This document shows positions 13,563-21,640 of a DNA stretch of 40,160 nucleotides, one piece after another (the stretch's first letter is position 1; each line of letters starts with the position of its first letter). The stretch is from an uncultured Mucilaginibacter sp. (GTDB lineage Bacteria; Bacteroidota; Bacteroidia; Sphingobacteriales; Sphingobacteriaceae). The notes under the pieces were generated by a model. The model searched no databases, was not told the origin of the DNA, and saw only the letters and a program-made list of their open reading frames with translations. The stretch covers positions 1 to 40,160 of the forward strand of contig NZ_CALMAT010000115.1 in NCBI RefSeq assembly GCF_937859865.1, read 5' to 3'. Made by a program: the position numbers and the translations under genes.

Positions 13563-15983
13563 ATGTCCAACCCATTCAAGCCGGTTTATATTTTTCTGTC
13601 TTTTGTGCTGCTGCTTTCATCCCTGCAAAACGGCCTGGCCCAAAACAAAAAGGCAAAGGCGCACCGCTCGGTCAGGGATTCTTTGCGCGAAAAAGTATTG
13701 GAAAGGGATTCCGTGATCCGCTCTTTCAAACACTCAAAAAGTTCGCTTAACCTGCTTTTGGGGAAGATTGAAGATTATAACAGTTCTTATACGGAGATCA
13801 ATTCGGATTTTTCCAAAGGCTTTGATACGTTGGACATCAGCCAAAACCTGCCCCAGTTGGAAAGAAGGATGGGTTCGATGCGTACGATCATCAACAACTC
13901 GACGACGTATGGAAACCTGGTTACCATACGCAGCTTGATTGACCACCTGAAAGAACAGTTGGGCACCTGGCAGGATCAGCTTACCCTTTATAACAACCAG
14001 CTTGACAAAGTAGGCGCCGATATTGCAGCATTTAAAGCAGATTCTACTTTGCGCACCGCCCCTGCTGACAGCAGTTTGAGGGAAAGAAGCCTGATCCAGG
14101 TAAAGGCGTTGGAAAAAAAGTGGGCAGGCTTAGATAGCAGCACCGAAAAATCAATGATTAAAATCGGGCTGTTGGAAAACAGGGTTTCCTCGCTTTCTAT
14201 TTTGATGATTGACCTGGACGACCGGATTGACCTCAGGATCCATGAGTTTACGGTCAAGGCCATGACAAACGAGTATGGCTTTATTTGGGACATGCACCAA
14301 AAAGAAAGCAAAAACCGTTTGGATTCTGCCCTGGTCAAAACCTACAAGCTTAATACAAGGCTGTACAGGTACTTTTTCACCAGCAAATCAAACTACTGGC
14401 CGCATATCATCAGCGTGCTGTTGCTGATCGGCTTTTTAATTTGGATCATCCACAGCAGGCAAAAAATCAGGAAGCTGAACCAAGGCTACCAAAGCATTTT
14501 CAACCAAACCCATTACATCGTAAAACACCCGATTCTGTCGGCCCTTACCGTGGCCAGCATCCTGTCGCCTTACTTTTACGACCATCCTGCACAGGTATTT
14601 TCGCATACCATGCTCCTGGTCATGATGGCTTCTATTGGCTTGCTGATCAAAAATTATTGGCCAAAACCCTTGTTCAGCTTTTGGGCCATGCTGTTTTTAG
14701 TGGCCATAATTTATTGTATCAGCAGTTTATTGATCCAAATAACTTATGCCGACCGCATCATCCTGTTGCTGCTGTCTGCCTTTATTATTTATCGGGCACT
14801 CAGGTTAATCAAGCAGTTAGAAAATTCTTCAACAGCTTATCCGCCATATACCGATGCCCTATTAAAAGTGTTTATCGCTTTGCAGGCAATATCGGTTTTG
14901 TTAAACATCGCAGGAAGGTTTAGCCTGGCCAAAATAGTGGGCGTTACCAGTACCTTAAACCTTTGCCTGGCCATGGGCTTTTATTTGTTGGTGCAAATAG
15001 TAATGGAGGGCCTGTTTTTACAGTTGGAAGCCGGGAAAGCGGACAAAAGTAAAAACGTGTCTTCTTACTTTGATTTTAATACCTTACAAACAAAAATCAA
15101 AGCAAATATGATTAAAGCGGCGGCTTTGCTTTGGCTGGTTGCTTTGGCCAAAAACCTCACCATTGATGATTATATTTATGATGAGGCCAGTGATTTTTTA
15201 AACCGTCCTTACAAGTTCAGCAGTACGGCCTTTACGTTCCGCAGCGTGCTGATTTTTATGGTCATCATCTGGATATCCGGTTTGCTTGCCCGCGTCATCA
15301 GTTATTTTTTTGATAACCCCGAACAGCAAACCTGGCTTACGCCGCAGGCCAAAAAAACCAGATCTTCCATTTTGCTGATCCGTTTAACGGTATTTGTGGT
15401 TGGTTTTTTTGTGGCGATAACGGCAGCCGGAATCCCGATGGACCGCGTAACGATCATCATCGGTGCCTTGGGCGTAGGTATCGGTTTTGGTTTGCAAAAC
15501 ATCGTGAACAACTTAGTATCGGGCATCATCCTGGCGGTAGAAAAACCGGTACAGGTAGGCGATATTATTGAAGTGAGCGGGAAATCCGGCACGATTAAAG
15601 AAATAGGCATCCGCTCCAGTAAAATCGAGTGCGGAGACGGTTCGGAACTGATTGTGCCAAACGGCGACCTGATATCGCAGCATGTGGTAAACTGGACGCT
15701 GAACAACAACAACCGCCGGGTCGAACTTTTGGTGCGGGTTGCTTACGGGTCAGATGTGCTGAAAGTTGAAGAGATCCTCCGTTTAGTGATCACCAACCGG
15801 GAAGACATCATGAAAACGCCCGAGCCCTCTATCTTTTTAAACAACTTTGGCGAGAAAGCAATTGAGTTTAGGGCCTGGTTTTGGGCTGCAGAGATTACCC
15901 GTTATTTAAGTTTAAAAAGCAGCGTGATGAGCGATATTTACACCGAATTTGCCAAAGAAGGCATCGAAATACCAAAAGGCTGA
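13563..15983 (+). CDS. Large MscS-family mechanosensitive ion channel
   Basis: 806 residues. Residues 1-26 are a signal peptide ending GLAQ. About residues 27-260 form a long, charged, coiled-coil-like periplasmic region (ERDSVIRSFKHSKSSLNLLL and on). Then come many membrane segments from about 280, and the MscS pore and beta-domain: GALGVGIGFGLQNIVNNLVS, then VEKPVQVGDIIEVSGKSGTI and the C-terminal cage (PNGDLISQHVVNW). This layout matches the MscK/MscM-like large members, which open under membrane tension and release solutes on osmotic downshock in the inner membrane. The gene stands alone between repeat clusters. The pore helix is glycine/alanine-rich and intact, so it is likely functional. 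Sensing by the periplasmic part is unknown. Confidence 0.92.
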   Translation: MSNPFKPVYIFLSFVLLLSSLQNGLAQNKKAKAHRSVRDSLREKVLERDSVIRSFKHSKSSLNLLLGKIEDYNSSYTEINSDFSKGFDTLDISQNLPQLERRMGSMRTIINNSTTYGNLVTIRSLIDHLKEQLGTWQDQLTLYNNQLDKVGADIAAFKADSTLRTAPADSSLRERSLIQVKALEKKWAGLDSSTEKSMIKIGLLENRVSSLSILMIDLDDRIDLRIHEFTVKAMTNEYGFIWDMHQKESKNRLDSALVKTYKLNTRLYRYFFTSKSNYWPHIISVLLLIGFLIWIIHSRQKIRKLNQGYQSIFNQTHYIVKHPILSALTVASILSPYFYDHPAQVFSHTMLLVMMASIGLLIKNYWPKPLFSFWAMLFLVAIIYCISSLLIQITYADRIILLLLSAFIIYRALRLIKQLENSSTAYPPYTDALLKVFIALQAISVLLNIAGRFSLAKIVGVTSTLNLCLAMGFYLLVQIVMEGLFLQLEAGKADKSKNVSSYFDFNTLQTKIKANMIKAAALLWLVALAKNLTIDDYIYDEASDFLNRPYKFSSTAFTFRSVLIFMVIIWISGLLARVISYFFDNPEQQTWLTPQAKKTRSSILLIRLTVFVVGFFVAITAAGIPMDRVTIIIGALGVGIGFGLQNIVNNLVSGIILAVEKPVQVGDIIEVSGKSGTIKEIGIRSSKIECGDGSELIVPNGDLISQHVVNWTLNNNNRRVELLVRVAYGSDVLKVEEILRLVITNREDIMKTPEPSIFLNNFGEKAIEFRAWFWAAEITRYLSLKSSVMSDIYTEFAKEGIEIPKG

Positions 15984-16111
15984 AAAGGAAATGCTGCTGC
16001 TGAAAAGGCCGGAAAAAACCTGTCCTTCATTACAAAAACCGATGATACTTCTTTTATGCCTGTTTTTTTGGTATTGGTATTTATATTAATTTGTTTAAAC
16101 TTATTTCCAAA

Positions 16112-16374
16112 TGCTTCTTTTATCAAGTAAAAATTAAGGTCATCCCCCTAACCCCCTTCAAAGGGGGAAGAGGGCCAGGGCGTATACCTTTTCATCTCCA
16201 ACCTGTTTATCTCCAACTTATAACCGTTAAAAAGGTAAGCGACAGGCTTCCCCCTTTGAAGGGGGTTAGGGGGATGAATTGATTTCTATCCTTTCTTCTT
16301 ATAAAAAAGTTGAAACAACTTCACCGTTAAAAAAAGCGACACAAACCAATGATTTTTATGTGGTAAAAGAAGCA
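16112..16374. repeat. Nested composite repeat around a perfect 30-bp inverted repeat
   Basis: The outer motif TGCTTCTTTTA (16112-16122) faces TAAAAGAAGCA (16364-16374). The inner arms 16141-16170 (CATCCCCCTAACCCCCTTCA...) and 16247-16276 are exact reverse complements over 30 bp. The centre (GGTAAGCGACAGG, TCTCCAACTT repeated) corresponds to one unit of the 85-bp array at 12673-13304 on the opposite strand. Confidence 0.9.
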
Positions 16375-16435
16375 TTGAAAATAAACGGAATTTGCTTGCT
16401 TAACCTATCCTGCGCAAATAGTACAATAAATAATA

Positions 16436-16443
16436 TAACTTCG
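16436..16443 (+). promoter_or_regulatory. Possible -7 box for the GH13 gene
   Basis: TAACTTCG fits TAnnTTTG with one change and lies 22 bp before the ATG at 16466. Confidence 0.3.
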
Positions 16444-16465
16444 CTTCAATCAATCCTCAATCTCA

Positions 16466-18208
16466 ATGAACCATCCAATTACCCGTTCAACTGCCGTTTT
16501 ATTTTTGCTCCTGTTTGCTTTAAATGCTTGCAAACAGGCAGATAACAAGAGCCAAAACCAAAAAAACACTTCTGCCGCCGATCAGAATTGGTGGAAAGAA
16601 GCCGTGGTTTACCAGATTTATCCCCGAAGTTTTAAAGACAGCAATGGCGATGGCGTAGGCGATTTGAACGGCATCACTTCTAAATTGGATTATATCAAAA
16701 GCTTGGGCATCAATACCGTTTGGCTCAACCCGGTTTATTCTTCCCCAAACACAGACAATGGTTACGATGTGAGCGATTACCGCAACATCATGAAAGAATT
16801 TGGTACGATGGGCGATTTTGACAAAATGCTGAAAGGAATGCACGAACGCGGCATAAAGCTGGTAATGGATTTGGTGGTGAACCACAGCAGCAACCAGCAC
16901 GAATGGTTTAAACAATCGCGTAGCTCGCGCAGCAACCCTTACCGTAATTATTACCACTGGTGGAATGCAGAACGGGGCAAACCGCCCTACCGTTACAGTT
17001 TGTTTGATGTAAACCACGATGCCTGGAAATACGATTCGCTCACCAATGCTTATTACCTGCACTATTTTTCTGTCCAGCAGCCGGATTTGAACTGGGAAAA
17101 CCCGAAAGTAAGGCAGGAAGTGTACAGCATCATGAAGTTTTGGGCAGACAAAGGGATTGACGGTTTCCGCATGGATGCTTATCAGTTTGCGGCAAAAGAC
17201 ACTACTTTTCCGAAAATACCAGTGAACGGACAAAATTTTATGAAGTATTATGCCATCGGTCCGCACTTGCACGATTATTTAAAGGAAATGAACCGCGAGA
17301 TTTACAGCAAGTACAACCTGATGAGCGTAGCAGAAGGTGCCGGAAACTCCTTGCAAGATGCACATGATATGGTAGATGCCGACCGCCACGAACTCAATAT
17401 GGCTTATGCTTTTGATGGCGTTAGCGTTGCTAAGGCCAACGGTTACAGTTTGTTGGAATTAAAAAACGTTTTCAGCAGATGGGACAGCGCGTTTGCCAAA
17501 AAAGGCTGGTTGTCTATCTTTTTGGCCAACCACGACCAAGCCAGGTTGGTAAGCAGGTTTGGTAACGACAGCCCGGAATTTAGGGAAGTTTCCTCAAAAA
17601 TGTTGAACACATTTTTATTGACCATGCGTGGCACACCTTATGTTTACAATGGTGATGAACTGGGGATGACCAATGCCGGTTTCACCAAAATAGAAGATTA
17701 TAACGACATTGCTTTACGGAACGAATACCAGCATATGGAAAACACCGGCGGCGACCTGAAGCAATTTTTGCAATTGGCCGGAAAAGAAAACCGCGATAAC
17801 AGCCGTACGCCTTTTCCCTGGAACGGTTCGGCAAATGCAGGTTTTACTACCGGAACGCCGTGGTTAAAAATTAACCCAAATTACAAAACGATCAATGCTT
17901 CGGCAGAAGACAAAGACCCGAACAGTTGCTTAAACTACTTCAGAAAAGTGGTAAAACTTAGAAAAGACAACCCGGTACTGGTTTATGGCAAATACACTTT
18001 GCTTGACAAAAGCAACCCCAACGTTTATGCTTATACCCGCGAGTACAACGGCAAAAAACTGCTCGTCCTCCTCAATTTTAAAAATAAAGCGGCTGTAGTA
18101 AACACAGGGATTGACCTGGCCAAAGCAAAAGTATTGTTGGGGAATTACGCCGAACCTGCGCAAGATGCCAAACTGCGCCCTTATGAAGCCGTGGTTTACC
18201 AGCTCTAA
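16466..18208 (+). CDS. GH13 alpha-glucosidase-like lipoprotein (oligo-1,6-glucosidase type)
   Basis: 580 residues. A signal peptide ends at Cys22 (FALNAC), so it is probably lipid-anchored. The GH13 motifs are all present: DSNGDGVGDLNG calcium loop (58-69), DLVVNH (135-140), QPDLNW (205-210), GFRMDAYQ with nucleophile Asp237, VAEG with acid Glu290, and NHDQ (355-358). QPDLNW and the calcium loop point to the oligo-1,6-glucosidase/trehalulose-type group that acts on short alpha-glucosides rather than long starch; the exact subfamily is not settled. It hydrolyses or transfers alpha-glucosyl units in the periplasm. The trehalase gene follows on the same strand about 160 bp on, separated by a facing motif pair, so the two probably share regulation but not one simple transcript. 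Confidence 0.9.
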   Translation: MNHPITRSTAVLFLLLFALNACKQADNKSQNQKNTSAADQNWWKEAVVYQIYPRSFKDSNGDGVGDLNGITSKLDYIKSLGINTVWLNPVYSSPNTDNGYDVSDYRNIMKEFGTMGDFDKMLKGMHERGIKLVMDLVVNHSSNQHEWFKQSRSSRSNPYRNYYHWWNAERGKPPYRYSLFDVNHDAWKYDSLTNAYYLHYFSVQQPDLNWENPKVRQEVYSIMKFWADKGIDGFRMDAYQFAAKDTTFPKIPVNGQNFMKYYAIGPHLHDYLKEMNREIYSKYNLMSVAEGAGNSLQDAHDMVDADRHELNMAYAFDGVSVAKANGYSLLELKNVFSRWDSAFAKKGWLSIFLANHDQARLVSRFGNDSPEFREVSSKMLNTFLLTMRGTPYVYNGDELGMTNAGFTKIEDYNDIALRNEYQHMENTGGDLKQFLQLAGKENRDNSRTPFPWNGSANAGFTTGTPWLKINPNYKTINASAEDKDPNSCLNYFRKVVKLRKDNPVLVYGKYTLLDKSNPNVYAYTREYNGKKLLVLLNFKNKAAVVNTGIDLAKAKVLLGNYAEPAQDAKLRPYEAVVYQL

Positions 18209-18224
18209 AACCTTAAATTGTTGA

Positions 18225-18300
18225 TGCTTCTTTTACCACCATAATTTCGGGCTGTAAACTTACTACAAACCACACTGATTTTTAGGTGCTAAAAGAAGCA
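18225..18300. repeat. Facing pair of TGCTTCTTTTA motifs between GH13 and trehalase
   Basis: TGCTTCTTTTACCACCATAA begins 17 bp after the GH13 stop; the inverted partner is GATTTTTAGGTGCTAAAAGA to 18300. A 76-bp unit with A/T-rich centre. Confidence 0.85.
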
Positions 18301-18337
18301 TCCGGGAAATGGGCAGGAAGAAATTAAAACAGGTTTG

Positions 18338-18345
18338 TAAATTTG
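18338..18345 (+). promoter_or_regulatory. Likely -7 box for trehalase
   Basis: TAAATTTG matches TAnnTTTG and ends 22 bp before the ATG at 18367, which supports that start rather than the upstream ATG at 18343. Confidence 0.4.
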
Positions 18346-18366
18346 CACTTGCCTAAAGCTACAACC

Positions 18367-19929
18367 ATGAAAAAGTTTTTTACCCTAAGCATTGCCTGTT
18401 TATTTTTTGCGGTTGCCCATGCACAGCAACTTTCACCGGCACAATTGTTTCCGGGCTTGTTTCAGGCGGTGCAGCTTTCAGGCGTTTATCCTGATAATAA
18501 AACTTTTGTTGATGCCCTCCCAAAACAAGACCCTGCAATTATTTTAAAAGCTTACAACCAGCAAAAAAACAAACCGGATTTCGACCTGAAACAATTTGTA
18601 GACGCTTACTTTACCGCGCCCGGAAGCGGCAGCAATAATTTTACGAGCGATGTTAAAGCCGGTATCCGCGAACATATTGATACCTTGTGGCAGGTGTTGT
18701 ACCGAAAACACAACATAGTTCCTCCCTATTCTTCTTTGATTGCGCTGCCACACGATTTTATTGTTCCCGGCGGCCGTTTCAGGGAAGTTTATTATTGGGA
18801 TTCTTATTTTACGATGCTGGGTTTAAAACAAAGCCACAAAAACCAGTTGATCAAAAATATGGTGGACAATTTTGCTTACCTGATTGACCATTTTGGCTTT
18901 ATCCCCAACGGAAACCGGACTTATTATTTAACCCGTTCGCAACCGCCGTTTTTTGCCATGATGGTTAGTTTGCTGGCAAAAATTGAAAGCGATACCGTTT
19001 TAGTGCATTACCAGCCCGAGCTTTTGAAAGAATACGCATACTGGATGAGCGGCACGAACAATTTAAAAAACGGTCAAGCTTTTAAAACTTTGGTAAGGCT
19101 AAATGACGGGACTTTATTAAACCGTTACTGGGACACGAGCGACCAACCGCGGGAAGAATCATACAAACAAGATGTGGCAGCAGCCAAATTGACCAAACAA
19201 AAACTGCCTGATTTTTACCATAATATCCGTGCCGCCGCTGCTTCCGGTTGGGATTTTAGCAGCCGTTGGTTTGATGCTTCCGGCAAACTGGAAACGATTC
19301 AAACTACCCATATTATTCCGGTTGATTTGAACTGTTTGCTGTACCATTTGGAAACCGTAATTGCACAATCGTATGCTTTACAAGGAAATACGGCGCAAAA
19401 ACAGTACTATCAAGCCAAAGCCGCAGAACGGAAAAAAGCAATTTTAGCTTATTGCTGGGATGAAAAGGCAGGCTGGTTTATGGATTACAACTGGAAGCTG
19501 CAGCAGGTTTCTCCGGTTGAAACCCTTGCCGGCGTTTTTCCTTTGGCGTTTGGGCTGGCTTCAAAAACCCAGGCGGAAAGTGTAGCGCAAAAATTAAAAA
19601 CCAAGTTTTTAAAATCTGGAGGTTTGGTTAGTACCGTTAACCGTACAGGCCAGCAATGGGACGCGCCAAACGCCTGGGCACCTTTGGAATACATGGCGAT
19701 TGACGGCCTGGAAAAATACCAGCAAAAAGAGCTGGCCAAAGAGGTTGCCGAAAGATGGATCGTCATTAACAACCGTGTTTTTGAGCAAACCGGAAAGCTG
19801 ATGGAAAAGTACAATGTGCTGGACACGGACGTGAAAGCAGGCGGCGGAGAATATCCTTTACAGGACGGTTTCGGCTGGACAAATGGTGTTTTGCTGGATT
19901 TAATGAACCGGTATCATGTCAATCCTTAA
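18367..19929 (+). CDS. treA: GH37 trehalase, periplasmic
   Basis: 520 residues from the ATG at 18367, which gives a standard signal peptide (MKKFFTLSIACLFFAVAHAQ); an in-frame ATG at 18343 would add eight residues in front and lies inside the -7 box. Both GH37 signatures are visible: PGGRFREVYYWDSYF (134-148) and QWDAPNAWAP near 430-439. The probable general acid lies in SGWDFSSRWF and the base in GGGEYPLQDGFGWTNGV, as in E. coli TreA. The enzyme splits trehalose into two glucose units in the periplasm. It follows GH13 on the same strand and faces the minus-strand haloperoxidase-like gene. No phosphorylated-trehalose enzyme is nearby. Confidence 0.96.
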   Translation: MKKFFTLSIACLFFAVAHAQQLSPAQLFPGLFQAVQLSGVYPDNKTFVDALPKQDPAIILKAYNQQKNKPDFDLKQFVDAYFTAPGSGSNNFTSDVKAGIREHIDTLWQVLYRKHNIVPPYSSLIALPHDFIVPGGRFREVYYWDSYFTMLGLKQSHKNQLIKNMVDNFAYLIDHFGFIPNGNRTYYLTRSQPPFFAMMVSLLAKIESDTVLVHYQPELLKEYAYWMSGTNNLKNGQAFKTLVRLNDGTLLNRYWDTSDQPREESYKQDVAAAKLTKQKLPDFYHNIRAAAASGWDFSSRWFDASGKLETIQTTHIIPVDLNCLLYHLETVIAQSYALQGNTAQKQYYQAKAAERKKAILAYCWDEKAGWFMDYNWKLQQVSPVETLAGVFPLAFGLASKTQAESVAQKLKTKFLKSGGLVSTVNRTGQQWDAPNAWAPLEYMAIDGLEKYQQKELAKEVAERWIVINNRVFEQTGKLMEKYNVLDTDVKAGGGEYPLQDGFGWTNGVLLDLMNRYHVNP

Positions 19930-19937
19930 ATTACCGA

Positions 19938-19960
19938 TGCTTCTTTTATCGGATAAAATT
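19938..19960 (+). repeat. TGCTTCTTTTA motif abutting the trehalase stop
   Basis: TGCTTCTTTTATCGGATAAA starts 9 bp after the stop codon. A related TACTTCTTTTACCGGCATAA lies at 20188-20207, in the same orientation, near the end of the facing gene. Confidence 0.8.
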
Positions 19961-20000
19961 TAAGTTTAGGGTTTAGGGTGGTTTAAATTTCATTGTTTTT

Positions 20001-20140
20001 TTGGCTAAAGCCAATGCCATCATTTTTTATCCCCGGCCTAAAGGCCGGGGAAATTGTAAAAAAACCTGTAAGATAAGCTTTGGGTATATTGCCCCAGCCT
20101 TTAGGCCGGGGGTTAGCAAACAGGCACAAGCTTTAGCCAA
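20001..20140. repeat. GGCTAAAGCC / CCCCGGCCTAAAGG palindromic repeat element
   Basis: Contains a perfect 20-bp palindrome CCCCGGCCTAAAGGCCGGGG at 20031-20050, a near copy (CAGCCTTTAGGCCGGGGG) at 20095-20112, and outer GGCTAAAGCC (20003-20012) facing CTTTAGCC (20131-20138). It lies between two convergent genes and could end both transcripts. Confidence 0.8.
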
Positions 20141-20228
20141 AACCCCTACAATTCTTGCTTGTTATCATAATTTACCCAGTAACCTGATACTTCTTTTACC
20201 GGCATAAATTTGATAACAACCGTCTTCC

Positions 20229-21560
20229 CTACTTCTTCATCACCAATTTATCCACCACCAAATCGCCAACTTTTTTTCCATACGCATGGGCAACGATACA
20301 GGAATTATGAAAGTGCAAACCGCCGTAAAAGCGCGCCCAATTGTTTTCTTCGGCAGCCGCATAAAAGGATTTGAACATGCGGCTTTTGATGCCAAACTCC
20401 AGTTCCGAAGTATCACGGTAAGCTAAATGATCGCCGTAAACACTCGTTAATGCTTCGGCAGCAGCCGATGAAATGGTAGAGTGGCCACAAGTATATTCGG
20501 GAAAAGGCGGCGTTTGCAAATGTGGGCGCCAATCGGCATTAAAAAATTTCGTGATTACGGTTTCCGGTCGGGCAGTATTGTAAAAATATTTGGCGTCCCA
20601 GCATTGGATAAAGGCATCAAACAAAGCAATCGAAGTTTTGGCAAAACCGTAAACCGTGGTCGGGAAATCAGCTTTGGCATTTTGGGCAGCAATTCCGGCA
20701 ATGCTCATCCAATGTCCGGGCGGCGAAAACTTTTTGGTGATGTACTGTACATGGCCCAACACATTTAATTTCCCTGGGTTATCGTCCCAAAAATCGGCAA
20801 TTTCCTTTTGCTCGGGCGTTAGTTTGCCGGTAACGTTCAGCATGTATTTCACTTCCTGGTAATACTTACTGTTTTTATCACGTACATTATAAACTGGTGG
20901 CGGCGGAACCCGAAACTGACTGGCACTATCCATCAACATCGGCCTAATTTGCTGCCAATGCGGCTCTACTGCTGCTGCATACGAAGGCGGCGTTGGTATC
21001 CACCGGCCTGAAATATTGCTTTTGACCGAATACTTTGAAGCACTGCGGGTTTTTAAATAATTATCGCCTTTGCTCCATTTTACAATCGCAGCGGTAACCT
21101 GTTTGGCATAACTTTCGGATGCGGCAATCATTTCGCTGGGCATCCCGTGTTCTTTGGCCATCGTATGCAAACTATCAGTATAATATTGCATGCTTCCTTC
21201 AGGGAAAGTAACCGCTTGCCCAACGCCGCAAAAAGCCAATAATGCAGCATATTCAAAATCTATTTTTTCGCCTGCTGCGGGTTTTGGCACTTCTTTTAAG
21301 CCATTTAACTGGCCGCATAGCGAAGTATAATGTTGCGGGTTTCCAGCAGCAATTACTTCATAAGCAGCAATATTGGCATAAGCGTAGTTTCTGGAAGCAA
21401 CAACCGGCGTAAAGTTATTGCCCATCACAATACCGTTCAATTCGTGCACGGTTCGGCTGTACATTGCTGGGTCGTGCAGGATTTGTTTGTAGTCGTTTTT
21501 TTTGCAGGAGGATAAAACAATAATTCCTGCTATAAAAAAAAGAAGGCGTTTCATGCTCAT
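20229..21560 (-). CDS. Vanadium-dependent haloperoxidase / PAP2-like lipoprotein
   Basis: 443 residues. Lipobox VLSSC gives Cys19, so it is lipid-anchored. The three phosphate/vanadate-binding motifs of the PAP2-haloperoxidase fold are present with changes: K-x6-RP at Lys324-Arg331-Pro332 (KYFYNTARPE), CGHS at 358-361 in place of SGHS, and R-x5-H at Arg410-His416 (ARFYGGLHFHNS) with Ser420 where the classical phosphatase motif has Asp. The family holds both halide-oxidising enzymes and acid phosphatases; which one applies cannot be told here. It lies between trehalase and GH65 on the GH65 strand with 80 bp between, perhaps in the same transcript. A second ATG two codons on is an equal start. 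Confidence 0.85.
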   Translation of the reverse strand: MSMKRLLFFIAGIIVLSSCKKNDYKQILHDPAMYSRTVHELNGIVMGNNFTPVVASRNYAYANIAAYEVIAAGNPQHYTSLCGQLNGLKEVPKPAAGEKIDFEYAALLAFCGVGQAVTFPEGSMQYYTDSLHTMAKEHGMPSEMIAASESYAKQVTAAIVKWSKGDNYLKTRSASKYSVKSNISGRWIPTPPSYAAAVEPHWQQIRPMLMDSASQFRVPPPPVYNVRDKNSKYYQEVKYMLNVTGKLTPEQKEIADFWDDNPGKLNVLGHVQYITKKFSPPGHWMSIAGIAAQNAKADFPTTVYGFAKTSIALFDAFIQCWDAKYFYNTARPETVITKFFNADWRPHLQTPPFPEYTCGHSTISSAAAEALTSVYGDHLAYRDTSELEFGIKSRMFKSFYAAAEENNWARFYGGLHFHNSCIVAHAYGKKVGDLVVDKLVMKK

Positions 21561-21587
21561 TCAAAAATTAGATAAAAATTTGCCCGA

Positions 21588-21598
21588 TAAAAGAAGCA
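21588..21598 (-). repeat. TGCTTCTTTTA motif between GH65 and the haloperoxidase-like gene
   Basis: TAAAAGAAGCA, preceded by TTTGCCCGA, lies 28 bp upstream of the haloperoxidase-like start and 43 bp after the GH65 stop, so it sits within a possible two-gene transcript. Confidence 0.7.
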
Positions 21599-21640
21599 GG
21601 CAAACAATTGGAGTGAATATGGAAAATTGCTTTTTCAATT

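Larger units (their letters stand above)
15984..16465. other. Intergenic region between mscS and GH13 made of nested repeats
   Basis: It contains a TACTTCTTTTA motif (16046-16056), a composite element (16112-16374) and the GH13 promoter region. Short open frames in the area follow the repeats and are not supported. Confidence 0.65.

Noticed and set aside
16091-16545. Small plus-strand open frames upstream of GH13
   Set aside because: They follow the inverted repeats and run into the GH13 coding region in another frame; there is no ribosome site or family resemblance.
21288-21300. CACTTCTTTTAAG in the PAP2-like gene
   Set aside because: It matches only ten bases of the TACTTCTTTTA motif and is simply the codons for LKEV.
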